DNA of 64,000 nt from positions 124,001 to 188,000 of the forward strand of contig JAZGUH010000417.1 in assembly GCA_037893225.1 (NCBI GenBank). Reading direction: 5' to 3'. The translations under genes and the position numbers were made by a program. The notes beneath the pieces are model-generated. The model was given only the letters and a program-made list of their open reading frames with translations. It did not search any database and was not told where the DNA came from. The DNA comes from Hippasteria phrygiana (lineage: Eukaryota; Echinodermata; Asteroidea; Valvatida; Goniasteridae). Of this stretch, positions 28,806 through 41,315 are shown piece after piece (position 1 is the stretch's first letter; every line of letters begins with the position of its first letter).

Positions 28806-31154
28806 TAAGCCTGTGACTCTACGTTTAATTTACTATCCGTTTAAACGAAACTTTTCTAAACGGTTAAACGTTTAAACATTTGTCGGCGGCAGGTACATTT
28901 TTTCCAGAAATACAGTACTACCAAAGACATGTTTATTTAAGGCTTAATGTACATGTATCAGGGAGTCCCAACATGTTTTGACTACATTGTATTACTTACT
29001 ACAATGAATTAATATTGTGACTGTACTTGCGTCGGCATGACACAGTGTGCAGTAGCGTACAGGATTATTCCATTGTCAAATAGGTAATATTTCATAAGCT
29101 CGTATTTTGTTCTTCACTTTTATCAACGATTCAAAATTTAAAAAACAAGATAAGTACAATCTTCAACTAAATCAAATGACTTTAAATGTAATAGAGGTGC
29201 AAGGTTTCACCTCTACAGTGTTTTTATTACATTTGTGAAAGTAAACTGACTTTGATCGTTGAAATATCTACCTACGGCAGATTTGAATGTCCCGTCCCAT
29301 CCACATGCAATGTTTATTTCCTGTACCGCGCTCCAGCTACGTGTACATGTACATACACGAGTTGGTTGTTGGCCCATTGCCAGACCCTAGCTGTTACTAG
29401 CACGTGAACACGTGCTGCAGAAAAAAATATTTCAGCCCACGTGCTGTGTACATGAACGATCCCGGATGACCAATCACAAGTCATACATAATGCAACAAAA
29501 TGATTATGTATAAGCCGACCGATCCCTGCGTATTGAAATGACTTTAGAGTTGTGGTCAGCCACTTACACCCTTACGGCCCATACAAAATCGGCAGCTTTG
29601 AGAATTACCCTTTGCGTGTGTCAGTAACAGCCGGCCGCAACCATGTGAAGCCTTCAGCTTCATTGGTGGTTGCGTGATGAGAAGATGTCATAAAGCGAGG
29701 TGTACATTGAACCGGACGCCGATTGGTCAGCCCACGTAACAGGTTTTTAAGCACTATCTCCAACCATACAAAAACAAGTCATGCGTATTCATTATTCAAA
29801 ACAACGGAAGTGTTTGGATTGGAGGAACAAGTCGTCACGAAAGTAGCAAAGGGAAAGGAACTTCAGCCCATAATAAATTCATTTGAAATTTAATAATAGT
29901 TATTCTTGCCTACTCAAAGTAATAACTTCACAAATAGAAAAGGCACTGCGGTATACTGCGGCACTATAATAATGCAAAAACACTTTCACAGAAAAGAAAT
30001 GATAATAAAATAAAATCAAAACAAAGTTATATTGGCCTTAGTTATAATGACTCGTTTTGTTTGGGCTAAATTGGGATGACGGTGTGGTAATGAATATTGT
30101 GCAAAGACTGCAATTTGTTTCCAACCCGATCCCGTCTTTATAAGGCCAATATAAGTTTGAAGAAATCGTACATTGAATCAAGATGCAATGGGGGAATGAA
30201 ATGAAGATAAGTTTTGTTTTGCCCTTCCCGCGGGAAAAAAACACCTGAGTTGCCTGTGGAGTTTTGACGCAGGACTTTTTTTATACAGCGCTTGTCACAC
30301 ATCAGTGAAGGGCAAAACAAAATTTATAAACCTTCTAACTTAAAATCTTCTCAGTTGTATTTGTTTGGTTACAATAATACAAGGTTGGGAATTGGGATGT
30401 TATTATTCTACTTCATCTTCTTCAAAAATATGAGCATAGTGTTGACATTCTCGGGAAGAAGACAACTTCTCTTATGGTTTACAATGTTCCCGGCAGCTGA
30501 AAATACCCTCTCTGACGGCACAGACGTGGCCGGTACTCCCAAGTATTTTTTGGCCAGTTTGGAGAGTGCAGGGTGGGTAGCGCGTTGCGTTTTCCTTCCA
30601 CCACTCCAGGGGACAGGTCTCATTGTGCACCTCCGGCGCGCTCAGGTAGGTTTCAGAGACAAACAACACCCCTCCTTATCCAATGAAAAAAGCTTTGAGT
30701 CTTGTAAGATTTTATATTGTGACCTAAGGAAGAGATTTTCAAAAGCAGGCCGATCATCTTTGGCATCTCTAAAGGAGCGGTATTGTTTGTGATCCTATCT
30801 CACGTCCATTGTCAGGGTTCGCTGAGCGCGTGTGCCAATCACGCGCGCCCACAATAAAGCTCTGGAAGCATACAGCTGGAAACTTGTCGGCAAATTGAAA
30901 ACCACAGACAAGTAATTGTTATAGTCTTTGGGGTTTTTTTCGCAGGAAATAAAAAAGTATCGGCGACTTGGTAATAGTTGTCGAGCTACATGTAGTCAAC
31001 AATACTTTATTGTATTACACAGAAAAATAAAGTGACAAATGCAACAAAAACACAAGGCACATTTTTTATTCATTTTTTTCGTTTAAACGGTTACTAAAGT
31101 ACTGAACGGATAGTGCTTTTGTAAACGCTTAAACGTTTAACCGTCACAGGCTTA
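28806..31154. mobile_element. hAT element with 8-bp target duplication
   Basis: Terminal inverted repeats TAAGCCTGTGAC and GTCACAGGCTTA are flanked by an exact 8-bp duplication GTACATTG (28798-28805 and 31155-31162). Sub-terminal GTTTAAACG/CGTTTAAC motifs and an ACTATCCGT/ACGGATAGT pair lie inside both ends. The only transposase sequence recognised is the C-terminal dimerisation region at 30408-30669 on the minus strand. The 2349-bp length and the frameshift suggest a decayed former autonomous or partly deleted copy. The clean duplication shows it inserted as a unit. Confidence 0.9.
30408..30669 (-). pseudogene. hAT transposase C-terminal dimerisation region, frameshifted
   Basis: One frame gives ETCPLEWWKENATRYP. 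After a shift near 30565 the next gives HPALSKLAKKYLGVPATSVP, SERVFSAAGNIVNHKRSCL and LPENVNTMLIFLKK before a stop. The PLEWW...YPxLxxLAxKYLxxPATSVPSERxFSxAG pattern is the hAT family C-terminal dimerisation domain (as in ZBED-type proteins). It lies inside the hAT element with intact ends, which confirms origin. One frameshift is visible and no catalytic or BED-finger region was recognised upstream. Confidence 0.88.
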
Positions 31155-31236
31155 GTACATTGTATATGTGAGGATTAAAAATTTCCACCGGGCCGGTTGA
31201 CATGTGCCAATCTCTGCACTTTCAATCCATTATTGA

Positions 31237-33134
31237 CAGGGTTCGACCTTAACGCTGGTCCGCTAGACAAATTCTAGTCAAAACAGCGGCGGTCTAGTCA
31301 AAACCCTTTTCTAAGTAGTCCGGCGGTCTAGTGAAAAAAAATGCCAAGATAAGCTAAGCGCGCGCGTCTTCAGAGCCAGATTGTCAACAGCGATCCCCGA
31401 TTGCGTGGAGTTTACTCTCAGCTAAGGCTGTTCGATATCCATTTATTTTGATACCGAAATATCGGCAGAAAAATATCGCGATATTCGATATTATCGTGAT
31501 GACGTCACTTTTTCATTACCGGAAGAACGGAGGAATAAAAAAATACATGACGGAAGTCACCACGGCATCATGAGATCGGGGCCACCGGGATCGGGCCCGC
31601 CGGGATTGAGCGGCAGGAACGGGGGCCGGTTTGACCATGGTTTGACCATGGAGGAAGGATGGTTTGACAAAGCTTCCCTTCGCTCGTTGAGTATTTGGAG
31701 TTTTACGACATTTACCTTCAGTTGGCTACTTTATGGCACTCCAGAAAGACTAGCGTTTGTTTCTATTTCAGCATTGTTGATTAGTAACACAGATGATAAT
31801 ACCATGGACGATCACATGCGAGCTGTCAACAAACGATCGTGTCGTATATTTTGTGAAGACGACATGACATTGCACAATGTACAATGGATGCGCGGCACGT
31901 GTTTTAATCTTTTCTCAAGACGCGACGCAGTTCGCTACACGTAAAGTACGTGTGCCTTGTACACTGGGGAAAGACGGTGGCATTCAGTGCGGTTGCTTGC
32001 ACTTGACCAAGGCTAGCAACAAAGCAACGCGCACGCGCAGATGCGCTACAGGGGTTGACCTTATTGCAAACAATTGCCATACCCCTCGATCTCAAGATGA
32101 GTTCGCAAGCGTGTACATGTACTGTAGGTACGTACATGTACATTGTACACTGGGAATAAGACGTTGTTTGCACTTGACAACGTACGGCGCGGAGGGTAAA
32201 TCGTGCGGAGCGGAGATGTCATGTCGGGGTTTAGAAAACGGTCAAAGAAAGACACATTTAGTGCATGTATGTATTTTTTTATTCCTCCATGGTACATCAT
32301 GATACATTATATATTATTCCTACCGTCCAATAATTGGAAATAACTGGAATTTCGAGCAAAGTAAACTGGACAAATCCACACGTAATGCGGCCAAAACGAA
32401 CATATATCGCGATATTCTTCGGTATATCGAATTCCCCGATATTCCGTTTTTTTTTAAAGGGGCCGATACGATTTTCGATATGAAAAAATTATCGAAATAT
32501 CGGGAAATATCGTCATATCGAACAGGCTTACTCTCAGCTTGTAATAAATGTTTGTAAATACAGTGTACTTGGTCAGTTTATTCCCTCAGAACATGCTCAA
32601 GTTTTTGAGGGGATGAAAGTTCTTTTGATATGATTTAAAAGAAGCTATTTTAGCCAATAACTTATGTACACAGGAACTATTAACTAGGCACTCATCCTGC
32701 CACTTCACTTCATTGAAAGAGAAATAAAATATAAATCAAACCAGTAAATAACTTGTGTGATATTTTGTGGAACTTTTTTATCACAATTCTGAAGGAAAAT
32801 AAATCGGCCTACAGTATAGTATTACGAAAACTGTTTACCTGGAGCCTTTTCTTTCTCTTGGATTGGAAATACAAATTATAACCCAAGGCCCATTCTTTGT
32901 CCCTGTTATTAATAATAATATGTATAATATTCTGGAACATCACTGTCCAATTTACCATTATCACGACATCGGTGTATACGTTATTTACATTGTAATTGAC
33001 GTAAAAGGTTACTTTTAAGTAGCCTAAAAGGTGAAAAAAAACATGCGGACCAGTGAAAATGCTGGCGGGCTAGTAAAAAGTCAACATTACTGGTCCGGCA
33101 GGCTAGTGAAAAAAAAAGTTCAGGGGAAACCCTG
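31237..33134. mobile_element. CAGGGTT-ended element, copy 2 (inverted relative to copy 1)
   Basis: Begins CAGGGTTCGACCTTAACGC and ends GGGGAAACCCTG, the reverse complement of the 9195-11691 ends. Its shoulders match copy 1. It also carries the same nested hAT at the same internal position. Only about four bases (ATTG) appear duplicated at the target, judged against 19459-19669. Confidence 0.75.
31423..32530. mobile_element. hAT-like element nested in copy 2, internally deleted
   Basis: Ends TAAGGCTGTTCGATAT and ATATCGAACAGGCTTA are flanked by exact 8-bp duplications CTCTCAGC (31415-31422, 32531-32538). This is the reverse complement of the duplication around 9372-11501. At 1108 bp it is about half the length of copy 1, so about 1 kb has been lost or gained. 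The internal segment with the MMYHGGIKKYIHALNVSFF frame is shared. Confidence 0.8.
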
Positions 33135-33247
33135 ATTGGGGTATTGTGAACGTTATGCTTGGCTGCACAAGCCTCTTGTTTCCGTTTCGCTTGGCTTCAC
33201 AACCCAATTTGGTGCCCCCCATCTAAAACCCGAGGTCAAAGTGTTAA

Positions 33248-33836
33248 GGACACCGTGTATTAACATCTCCTTCTCTTGCAGGCTTGTTTTTGTTGATATT
33301 GGTTTGATTCCCGGCACCGCAAGAAAAAGAAACAGAGTGATAGAGATGTACACATGTACATGTACATCGTAGAGGGTGGATAGAGGACAGAGGCACGTAA
33401 AGGAAAGAAAAAACAGCCAGGATTCTATTTAAAAGAACCCTCAAATAGTGATGGCCAGATATGGAACTCTTTCCGTAATTCGGACACAGCCTAACTTATA
33501 TGTAGTCTTACTCTTGTTAAATACATTCTGAACGGAGAAAATATCAACAATGCCGTGCAAAGATCAATTAATGCGGGCAGCCCAAAGCAAGTTGTTGCCA
33601 GCAAATGCAAGAAGATTGATTTCTTTTTCGTGTAAGATTTTTTTATGTATGCGAGTACATGTACAAAGTATACATGTACACTGCAGGGCATAAGAAAAAA
33701 TACATTTCAAAATTCTCATTTAGCCTCTGTGCCCTTTCTGCAGATAATATTTGGCCTTGGTGCCCTCCATAATTTTGCTTCACTCAAGGCCAAAGTAGCC
33801 TTGCCCTAAAAAATACTACATTTAAGGCCAGACACT
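33248..33836. other. No gene seen; fragmentary repeats
   Basis: Contains a single terminus of the MITE seen intact at 54937-55140 (ATATGGAACTCTTTCC at about 33461) and a GCCTTGGTGCCCT-rich repeat fragment at 33720-33810, also present at 3680-3770. Confidence 0.4.
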
Positions 33837-33844
33837 GTACATAC

Positions 33845-36058
33845 TAAGGTTCAACCGATGTTGGATTTGCCTGCCGATCCGATGGCCGATGTTTTATTTG
33901 GAACATCGGCCGATGTCCGATCCGATCCGATCTTTTTAATCGACATAAACAATGCCATCAAAAACGTAAAAAAATCGTGCTGCGCTATCGGTAGATCGTG
34001 ACGCTATAATGGACCGATCGCGCTGCCACCAGTCGAACACATTTTCTTTCTAATTCACGGCTCTAGAGGATTTTTTTGAAAGGTAAGTAAAGTCCAAGAT
34101 ATCCGTCAGAATCGACTGCTAGCGCAGCACGATCGACCGATCGCGCACATCGACCGATTGCGCCCAACCAACAGTGACATACCCAAGACAAACCACGACT
34201 CCCTTAACACAGTAATAAATTGGGCCAAACAAAAAAATGCCTTCAGTTCGCGTCGGGTCACCCTATTTTCGAAAGCCATAAAATGTTATTAGGTAGAGGA
34301 AGACAAATTAATTCTACGATACCGATTTCCGATCATAATAGTAGGAATTGCCGACCGGGCGTCCGGAATTCCCATAGCGGAACTTGCCGACATGTGAAAC
34401 TATGCGTAACTCAAAGATCGTGTACATCTTGTCGATGTTCGGCCGGGAGTACGTGCGCATGCGGCAAAGTAAGTACAGGCTCGATCATGGGGAAAAAACC
34501 GTCTGCGCCTGCGCATTGCGCAGAGCGGGTCCGTTGTTGGGGAGTGTTTATTCATGCAACACCATGCTTTGACACGCATGCTTTGGAGGCAACAAATTAC
34601 TAAAAGATTCTAGAACTTCGTAGGCCCACTCGACAAGATTTGTTCATAAAATCCCGGCGAAAACTAACAAAGAATCGGACCAACAAGGATAGTCAAAATC
34701 AGGATGTGTTTTAATCAAAACTTTCGACAAATTGCGACAAAAACCGGACCAGTGGTTGAGTGATGTGCGTGATAAACGGCTGTGTGGATAATTCCACGTT
34801 TCGCCAACGTGTTACGGTGACGCACCGTGCATGGAGCTGTCAGTTGGCCGGGCACGCCTGGGCGTTGTACGGCATGGACTGCTTTCGTATCGCGGCACTC
34901 TGTGCGTGCAGTTTGTGATATGGTGATCGCAGTTTCATAGTTATTTTGTTTAGTTTATTGCTTTTGCTGATTAATAGGCTATCAATCATGTATCTATCTT
35001 TGTTCTGAATAAAAAGGTCGATTATTCACAACACGAGAGTTTTGGCTTAACCATACAAGTTTACAGTTTTAAAGAAATAGGAAGGAAGCTGATTATTTTT
35101 ACAATACGTAAATTTTATTTTCCACTTTGCAATGCTCGTATCACATAAAATTCATCAGGCATATGTCTCACAAAGCATCTCAAAATTTGTACATGTACTT
35201 CGTTTCGGGACCCCTCTAACACAGGTATTGCGTAAATTTTTCTCACCTTTAGCATGGAGGTAGAAAATTAACATGTTATGCCTACCAACCGACCCTATTA
35301 AATTGTATTTTAACACTGCTGGTTGTTGGATAGAAGTTGAAATGGAGAACAAATTAGGACAATGGGCAAAACTAATCCAGGCATTTATTTACATGTACGT
35401 AGAAAAATCTGCGGTCGTAAAAATACGACGCCGAACTCGCAGTGATTTCAATTCATTTCAAGCTTCAGTCCAGCAAAATTGGCACACGTGAAGGGAATTC
35501 CCCATTAGGGCGTCTATGCTTGTCTTTTTTCCAGGGTATTTTTGTATTCACGCTGTATATAACATTACACGGTGCACACATCGCCAATGCTGTGCATGCA
35601 AGAGACATGTGATCGGCTGAACTAAAGTCCACAACGCGTCGTGGCTTCACACAGTGTAGTTCCCCGACTCCGTTCATGACGTTCAGTAGACCAGTACAGT
35701 CATGCACTGAATGCTAGCTTCGTTGTCTTCGAGCACTGAGTTTTCACGCATGCGGCGCAGATAGCGCGGATCGCATAGACGCGGAGCTCGGAGATATTTA
35801 CAACCGGTATGATAATACATCACAGCATAAAACTGTTCATTTTTCACACAAAAATAAAACATCGTTTTTACTCGCGCTCTAATAGAAAAACATGACATTT
35901 GTGTGTGATAAAATTGAGTGTAAAGTTTGCTAATTGACATTGCCGAACATTGGTTCGTCATCGGTTAAACCTTACAAATTTTGCCGATCCGATGTTTTGC
36001 CGATATTGCCAAACATCGGCCCGATCCGATGTCCGATCCGATCATCGGTTAAACCTTA
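33845..36058. mobile_element. hAT-like element with 8-bp target duplication
   Basis: Ends TAAGGTTCAACCGATG and CATCGGTTAAACCTTA are inverted repeats with one mismatch, flanked by exact 8-bp duplications GTACATAC (33837-33844, 36059-36066). The sub-terminal zones are packed with CCGATCCGAT and ACATCGGC motifs at both ends. No transposase was recognised in the 2214 bp, and the open frames at 34220-34603 and 35683-35961 match nothing known. It is a non-autonomous member of a hAT-type family. Confidence 0.85.
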
Positions 36059-36201
36059 GTACATACAGGTACATGTTTCTGTGAGGCTACACTGTAGTAC
36101 ATGTACATGTACATACATGTACATTTACATGTAGGATCCATGTACATGTATGTGTAGTATATGTATACATGTACAAGCTAATTACCACCAGACACACAGC
36201 A

Positions 36202-36662
36202 GGCTTGGGTAATTCCACGCCGGAATCGATAAGAATCGATTCCAAACTCGGAATCGGAATCGCGATTCCACTTTTTGGAAATAAATAAATAAATGGAACT
36301 AAGAAAAAAAACATATTAAGCAACTATTTTGATGAAAATGCCAAGTTTTTCCTTACTCCTTTCAACTATTTTTTTTGTGGGTAGCGCCACAAAGGTGAGG
36401 TCTGATTTTGATTTTGGTGTTTTCCCTGCCCAAACGTGACTGCATTTAGGAATATTTAATGGCAAATTATCTTCTATCAGTGCGATTTACACACATGTAC
36501 CCTTAAATTTAAGTTAATAGCCTCCTTATTGGCATTTTTACGTGCTTGTTTACTTTTTGTTTATTTTCGGAATCGATTCCAAGTGGAATCGCGATTCTTA
36601 CAAGTTACATGAAATCGGAATCGATTCCAAAAATGTTGGATTCGCCGAATTCTACACCGCAG
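36202..36662. mobile_element. Repeat with GGAATCGATTCC sub-terminal motifs
   Basis: GGAATCGATAAGAATCGATTC at 36222 onward and GGAATCGATTCCAAGTGG at 36568 onward bracket an AT-rich interior. Outer phrases GGGTAATTCCACGCCG and CGCCGAATTCTACACC look like degenerate inverted ends. No clear target duplication. Confidence 0.45.
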
Positions 36663-36935
36663 CAGCTTGATTCAAGATGAACATGCCATCATCCATTCAT
36701 CTACCATTAACCCTAACCCCCTACATGTATATCTATTTTTACTAGGAAGTGTCCTCAACCTGTCAAAATCCAGCACTGTGCAGTACAATATGTACATGTA
36801 CATGTACCTGCAGAATGGTACATACATGTACATTCTTTGGACTTGGACAAATTGGGGCATCATGTACATGTACATGTACATACATGTAGCTCCATGTAAA
36901 GTAATGGTGCCAAGGCAGTTCTGAAACCATGGAAA

Positions 36936-37217
36936 CAGGGGTGAGATTGGCCAAAAATGAAAATTCCACGAAATCCACGAAAAATCCATGAAAAATCCAC
37001 GAGGACCCCAGATCGACATGTAGTTTGTATTTGCCTAAAGGCACCCCTTAAAATATCAATTTTTATTGGTCTATATCCACTTTTACAGGTACTTTGTAAA
37101 AACACCTCGAGGACAACACCTCAGGAATTCCAGATTGCAAAAGAGAGTCTTTAAATATTCTGAAATCCCGACAAAAAATCCTGAAATCAGGAAAAATCCT
37201 GACACATCTCACCCCTG
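36936..37217. mobile_element. CAGGGGTGA MITE (family C), copy 2
   Basis: Ends CAGGGGTGAGAT and ATCTCACCCCTG are perfect inverted repeats. Inside are tandem AAATCCACGAAAAATCC phrases and CCTGAAATCAGGAAAAATCC. Confidence 0.75.
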
Positions 37218-37958
37218 CTGATGAAGGCATCAAAATTCAACACAACCTGCTGTTGGGGTTTGTTAGGTTTGGGGTAATGATAGCCCATAGAAAACCAGTT
37301 ATACATAGCTTTCTTATACATAGATTTCTTGGTGTACAACGTGCCGTTTACCTTCTCAGTCCCGCATAAAACCACGACAAAAAGTGGTCCAGTTCCGAAT
37401 CAAGCTTTAATTGTTGTTCCTGCGTGTCTTGCAAATTCCTCTAATCGTTTGACTGCATATTTCATTTGTCTCTTTGTGTTAGCAGCGTCAGCATCGCCTA
37501 CAAGTTCCAATATTTCGTCGTCCGTTAGGAAAACAAATTAAACCGCGGTTCGGAAACACCGTCCGCCATTTTGTGTGAATGACAGCCTAGACTGGTTCCC
37601 GGTCCCCATATGTATATAATATACATTTGAAGTCCGAAGGACAACAGAGTGATCCGGGAACCAGTCCAATGACAACCATGTTGTGGCGGCGGGGAAGTTC
37701 TATCAAATGCGTTACCGTTTGATAGAACCATGTGATAGAACTTTTTTGGCGGTGCGGGTTCGCGTCGTGCGATGTATAATATTGCACGGTCTATATCGCA
37801 CTATGCGTATTGCACTATACACAAAACACAGAAACTGTTATTGATACACGCGCGTGTGTTGTACATTTGTATATATTCTAGTTTTGTATACAGCTTGCGT
37901 GTTCCATCTTTGTGCATCAAGGTTGTTTGAAGATACATGTACATTTTTTTGTAAATTC

Positions 37959-38074
37959 GTTATCCCACGATGGAACACGAAAAATGTAGTGCGTCCGTGT
38001 CCCATATGCCTTGTGGCATATGGGACAGGGATGCACTACATTATTCCATGTTCCACTCGCGCTCGTGGGATAAC
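37959..38074. mobile_element. Hairpin MITE
   Basis: Ends GTTATCCCACGA and TCGTGGGATAAC. Arms share AATGTAGTGC and GTCCCATATGCC around a TTGT loop. Near-complete foldback of 116 bp with small internal bulges. Confidence 0.8.
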
Positions 38075-38635
38075 TAATAATATGCCAGTGCCAGTCAAAT
38101 CTAACTATGTCAATACTTTGAGTGACCATACTGCACCAAGAACATCTAAAGCCGTGTCCACAATGGACCTTTTTTGGTAAAACGTACGGAGACTGCCGTC
38201 AACTTTAACAAATTAAGTCCAGTGCAGACAGGCAGTAAACTTTCCAAATTGTCAAGTGTCGATCGTTGGTTGTCCGTTTATCCCTCCACAGTGGGAACTT
38301 TTACAGGGCCAACTGTGCAGCGGAAGAGTTACATGGCTAGTTTTACGTCGCTGAAAGTCCAGTGCGAACAGCCACTGTAAATGTAAAATGTGCAATTTGA
38401 ACACTGCAAAATTTACGTGCCAAGGACTTTCCGTGAGCAGTGTAATCCAAGTGCGGACGCACGGAAGAATAACCACAATGGAATGTTAACAATTACACAC
38501 GGTAACTTTTTACAATTGTAAGTCCAAACATGTCTAAGACAGAAAACATAAGCTTTAATTTCTTTCCCAATATTGCACGAAAATTTCCTGAAACCTACAG
38601 TCACAAAATTTACAGGTTGTGCCCAGTGTTTAAAT

Positions 38636-39019
38636 ACACTTCTGAACACAAATGGATGGTTATTTTCTAAGATTTTGTTGTTCCGGATGGATTATTAAGT
38701 AAAATCTTTCCGGCACAACCGCTAAATTAAGAATTTTGTTGGGAAATTTGTGTGAAATATAGGGGAAGAAAGTTTGTGTTTTCTGTGTTAGATGTTCCTG
38801 GCACAGTGCACAGTGTATGGTAACTCAAGTCAAAGTGTTCACATACGTACATGTTGATTTCTGCCTCATTTTTTACAGATTTTGCCGACATAAATCTTGA
38901 AATAACTGGTTGTGCCACATGTTTAAACAGTTGTTATCAAGGAGAGTTGGTTATTTTGTAAGATTTTGCTATTCCTGATCCATTTTGGTAGGGGGTATTT
39001 AAAGTAAAATCTTTCAGTG
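38636..39019. mobile_element. Family F repeat, copy 1
   Basis: Shares TTGCCGACATAAATCTTGAA, GTGCCACATGTTTAAACAG and ATTTTGGTAGGGGGTATT with 52845-53343 (opposite orientation) and 57862-58247. Its left end has TAAGTAAAATCTTTCCGG, so it keeps a rough inverted-repeat form. Confidence 0.6.
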
Positions 39020-39141
39020 TTTTTTTTGTTTCCCCTTTTTGCGGGGAAAATGTTTTCCGCCCTTGCCTTGCAAATTGCAGTCAATATCTTGCAAAATTTG
39101 CTCTTCACTGCAAGTGCAAGCAAGGTTTGTAACTATATTAG

Positions 39142-39270
39142 CCCTACAAACAAAGTACAAATTAATATAGGGCTGTAAATGGTTCCTTTTTTAACTTCTG
39201 GCTTTTTACTGTCACAACGGTAAAAAGCCAGAAGTTAAAAAAGGAACCATTTACAGCGCTATTTGTAGGG
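39142..39270. mobile_element. Hairpin element with perfect 38-bp arms
   Basis: The outer ends CCCTACAAA and TTTGTAGGG are inverted. Inside, 39172-39209 and 39220-39257 are perfect 38-bp reverse complements around a 10-nt loop. If transcribed it would form a pre-microRNA-like or siRNA-type hairpin. A MITE is the simpler reading. Confidence 0.8.
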
Positions 39271-41286
39271 ATAGGTTTGTATAGCCTTGCAGTCCTGGAA
39301 GTAACTAAATAATACATGTATACCTACCATTTGTGAGTTTCATACCGCCGCACTTGAAGTGTCTCATCCCCCGACGAGCCCTCGGCGGCTTCCATGACGG
39401 TTTTTGCTGGAGCGGTCAACCAAAATGACACGTTAATCGCAACTAAATGTCGTCAAAACGCGAAACATCATGACATTTCAACACATATTATGTCACCGTC
39501 CAAACATGTTGGTGTCTTTGAACCTCCATGCTGAGCCAAAACTGACACGGTCGTTACAAACTGCAGGAGCGACACAGTTCGGGGAATTTCGGGGGGAAAT
39601 AAAACAGGAACGTGATTTCGACCACCGGCACCTTCCCCAAACCTTGCAATGCGCTGTCAATTTCTGTGTCAAGGGCTGGAGTATTGTTCCTTGCACTTTG
39701 CAATGAGGTGTTGTACAGACGTACGGTGCACCAGACTCGTTGAAGAAAAAACAGGGACCTTCATCGGCACGTTTGTCAAAATTAAACTTGTTCAAGTCCA
39801 TCCTCAAGTGGGAATCGGAGAGGCGGACACTTTTAAAGTGGGGGAGGGGGGAGGGGGGGGAGGGGGGGAGGGGGGGAGGGGGGGGAGGGAGCAGCGCCGG
39901 TGCTATATTTTTCTTTATGCGGAACTGCCAAAAGTGTGGGGGGGGGGGGGGAGTGGGGGAGCCAATGCCCCCCCCCCCCCCCTGTTCCGCCGCCACTTTC
40001 AGAACTAGTGGCGCACCCGGGATTTAGCTTGGCGTTCTTCAATTTTAATTTCTGACGTTGGCGGTGCAATTACACTTGTGAAAGCGGCCTTAAAATGACT
40101 ACAAAGACCCCCCCCCCCCCACCCCCCCCCCCGGAGCCACCTTTCATTGGGTGCGCCTTTGGGAGCGGGATTTTCGGGGAACAGACGACATCGTGCCGAA
40201 TTCAATGATGCAGGGATGGTACTTAAGAGCAGACTCGCACAGGATATGTTGCGGGCGACAAGAAACTAACTTACCCAGCAAAAATGTCAACGAGCCCCCC
40301 CTCCATCCCAAAAACAAAACAATTAGAACAAACAAAACACAACGGCGACAACAACAACAAGTTCGAAACAACCAACAACTGAGAGCCTTATATAGACTAC
40401 AACCGATTTTTCACACAAAAATCCCTCAATCTATACAGGTATATACCGCAGGGGAAACTCTCTCTTGAGGGAAGACTGGGAAAGTTCCGGTACGAGTCCG
40501 AGTACAATTAAGCAGGCAGTAGTAGTAGATCCAAGTTCACAACCCAAGTCAAGACCAAGACCAAAGAGAACACATTCTAGTCTGTCCCTAGTCTATGGAA
40601 TAGCCGCTCGTGCAATGCATGCAACGTCTGATACTCAGTCTTGTCTGTCCCCGGCCCCGGGTACGAATCAAATTTAAAGTGAATAACAAACGGCGATGGA
40701 CGCAACACCCATCATCGACATCGTCTTCATCATCATTCTCCATACGGGCGTACGATCCCGTGGAAGATATCTCCCCCTCCCTCCTTCGGATCGGGCGTGT
40801 TCTATAGGATCATACCGCCAGAAACTCAAATTTCTTGACAAAATATACGGCCCTACAAGGGAAAAATAGATGTATATACGTTCACAATATACAAATGCTT
40901 GGGCATACATGTGTGTTTCCCCTCCCATGATTTTCACCCATCAAAACGATGACAGGAGACAATCGCGGTACTGAGTTGGTTATTGAAAAAGGCTGCATCC
41001 TTATCAGCACAAAGTATTATACTATTAACGTGCACATTTTTGTTTTACCCTTGCACTGATTTGTTTGCAGACAGGCAAGTCTCTGCCCTCAGAAAGGCAT
41101 CAGTAAGGGTGCATACAACAATTTTATTAATCTGTGGAAATTCCTGCGCGCGAACTCATTAATATTTTGTGATGAATTAGAGGTCCTTGTGGCCTCTTAT
41201 GGGGACTGATTGTAGAAATATTTGTGTGAGATCAAAGCATTTGTGCCTCGTGGTTTCCAGCTCACAGTTTGCGAAATTTTCAGTGC

Positions 41287-41315
41287 GGGGGGGGGGGGGG
41301 GGGGGGGGGGGGGGG
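41287..41315 (+). repeat. G29 homopolymer run
   Basis: Uninterrupted G run, directly 5' of a SINE copy. Other long G/C runs are at 24441-24462 (G22), 25869-25890 (C22), 43259-43280 (G22) and several (G)n-rich patches at 39840-39890 and 43710-43870. These are quadruplex-prone and error-prone in assembly. Confidence 0.9.

Larger units (their letters stand above)
31175..33247. mobile_element. Family B MITE split by a nested insertion
   Basis: TTAA-bordered MITE halves lie at 31175-31236 (with CGGTTGACATGTGCCAATCT and CAATCCATTATTG) and 33135-33247 (ATTGGGGTATTGTGAACGTT, then CTTGGCTGCACAAGCCTC). Joined, they match the uninterrupted copy at 19459-19669. The inserted DNA is the CAGGGTT-ended element. 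Confidence 0.75.
36663..39141. other. No gene seen; MITEs and hairpins
   Basis: Includes a family A terminus (TTAACCCTAACCCCCTACAT at 36708), TACATG runs, family C copy 2 (36936-37217), an ACTGGTTCCCGG/CCGGGAACCAGT inverted pair at 37590-37670, the hairpin 37959-38074, and family F sequence at 38636-39019. Confidence 0.4.

Noticed and set aside
30292..30792. Plus-strand frame of 166 codons
   Set aside because: It is antisense to the hAT transposase remnant and shows no domain of its own.
39493..39996. Proline/glycine-rich frame of 167 codons
   Set aside because: It is a translation of poly-G/C tracts inside the inverted repeat.
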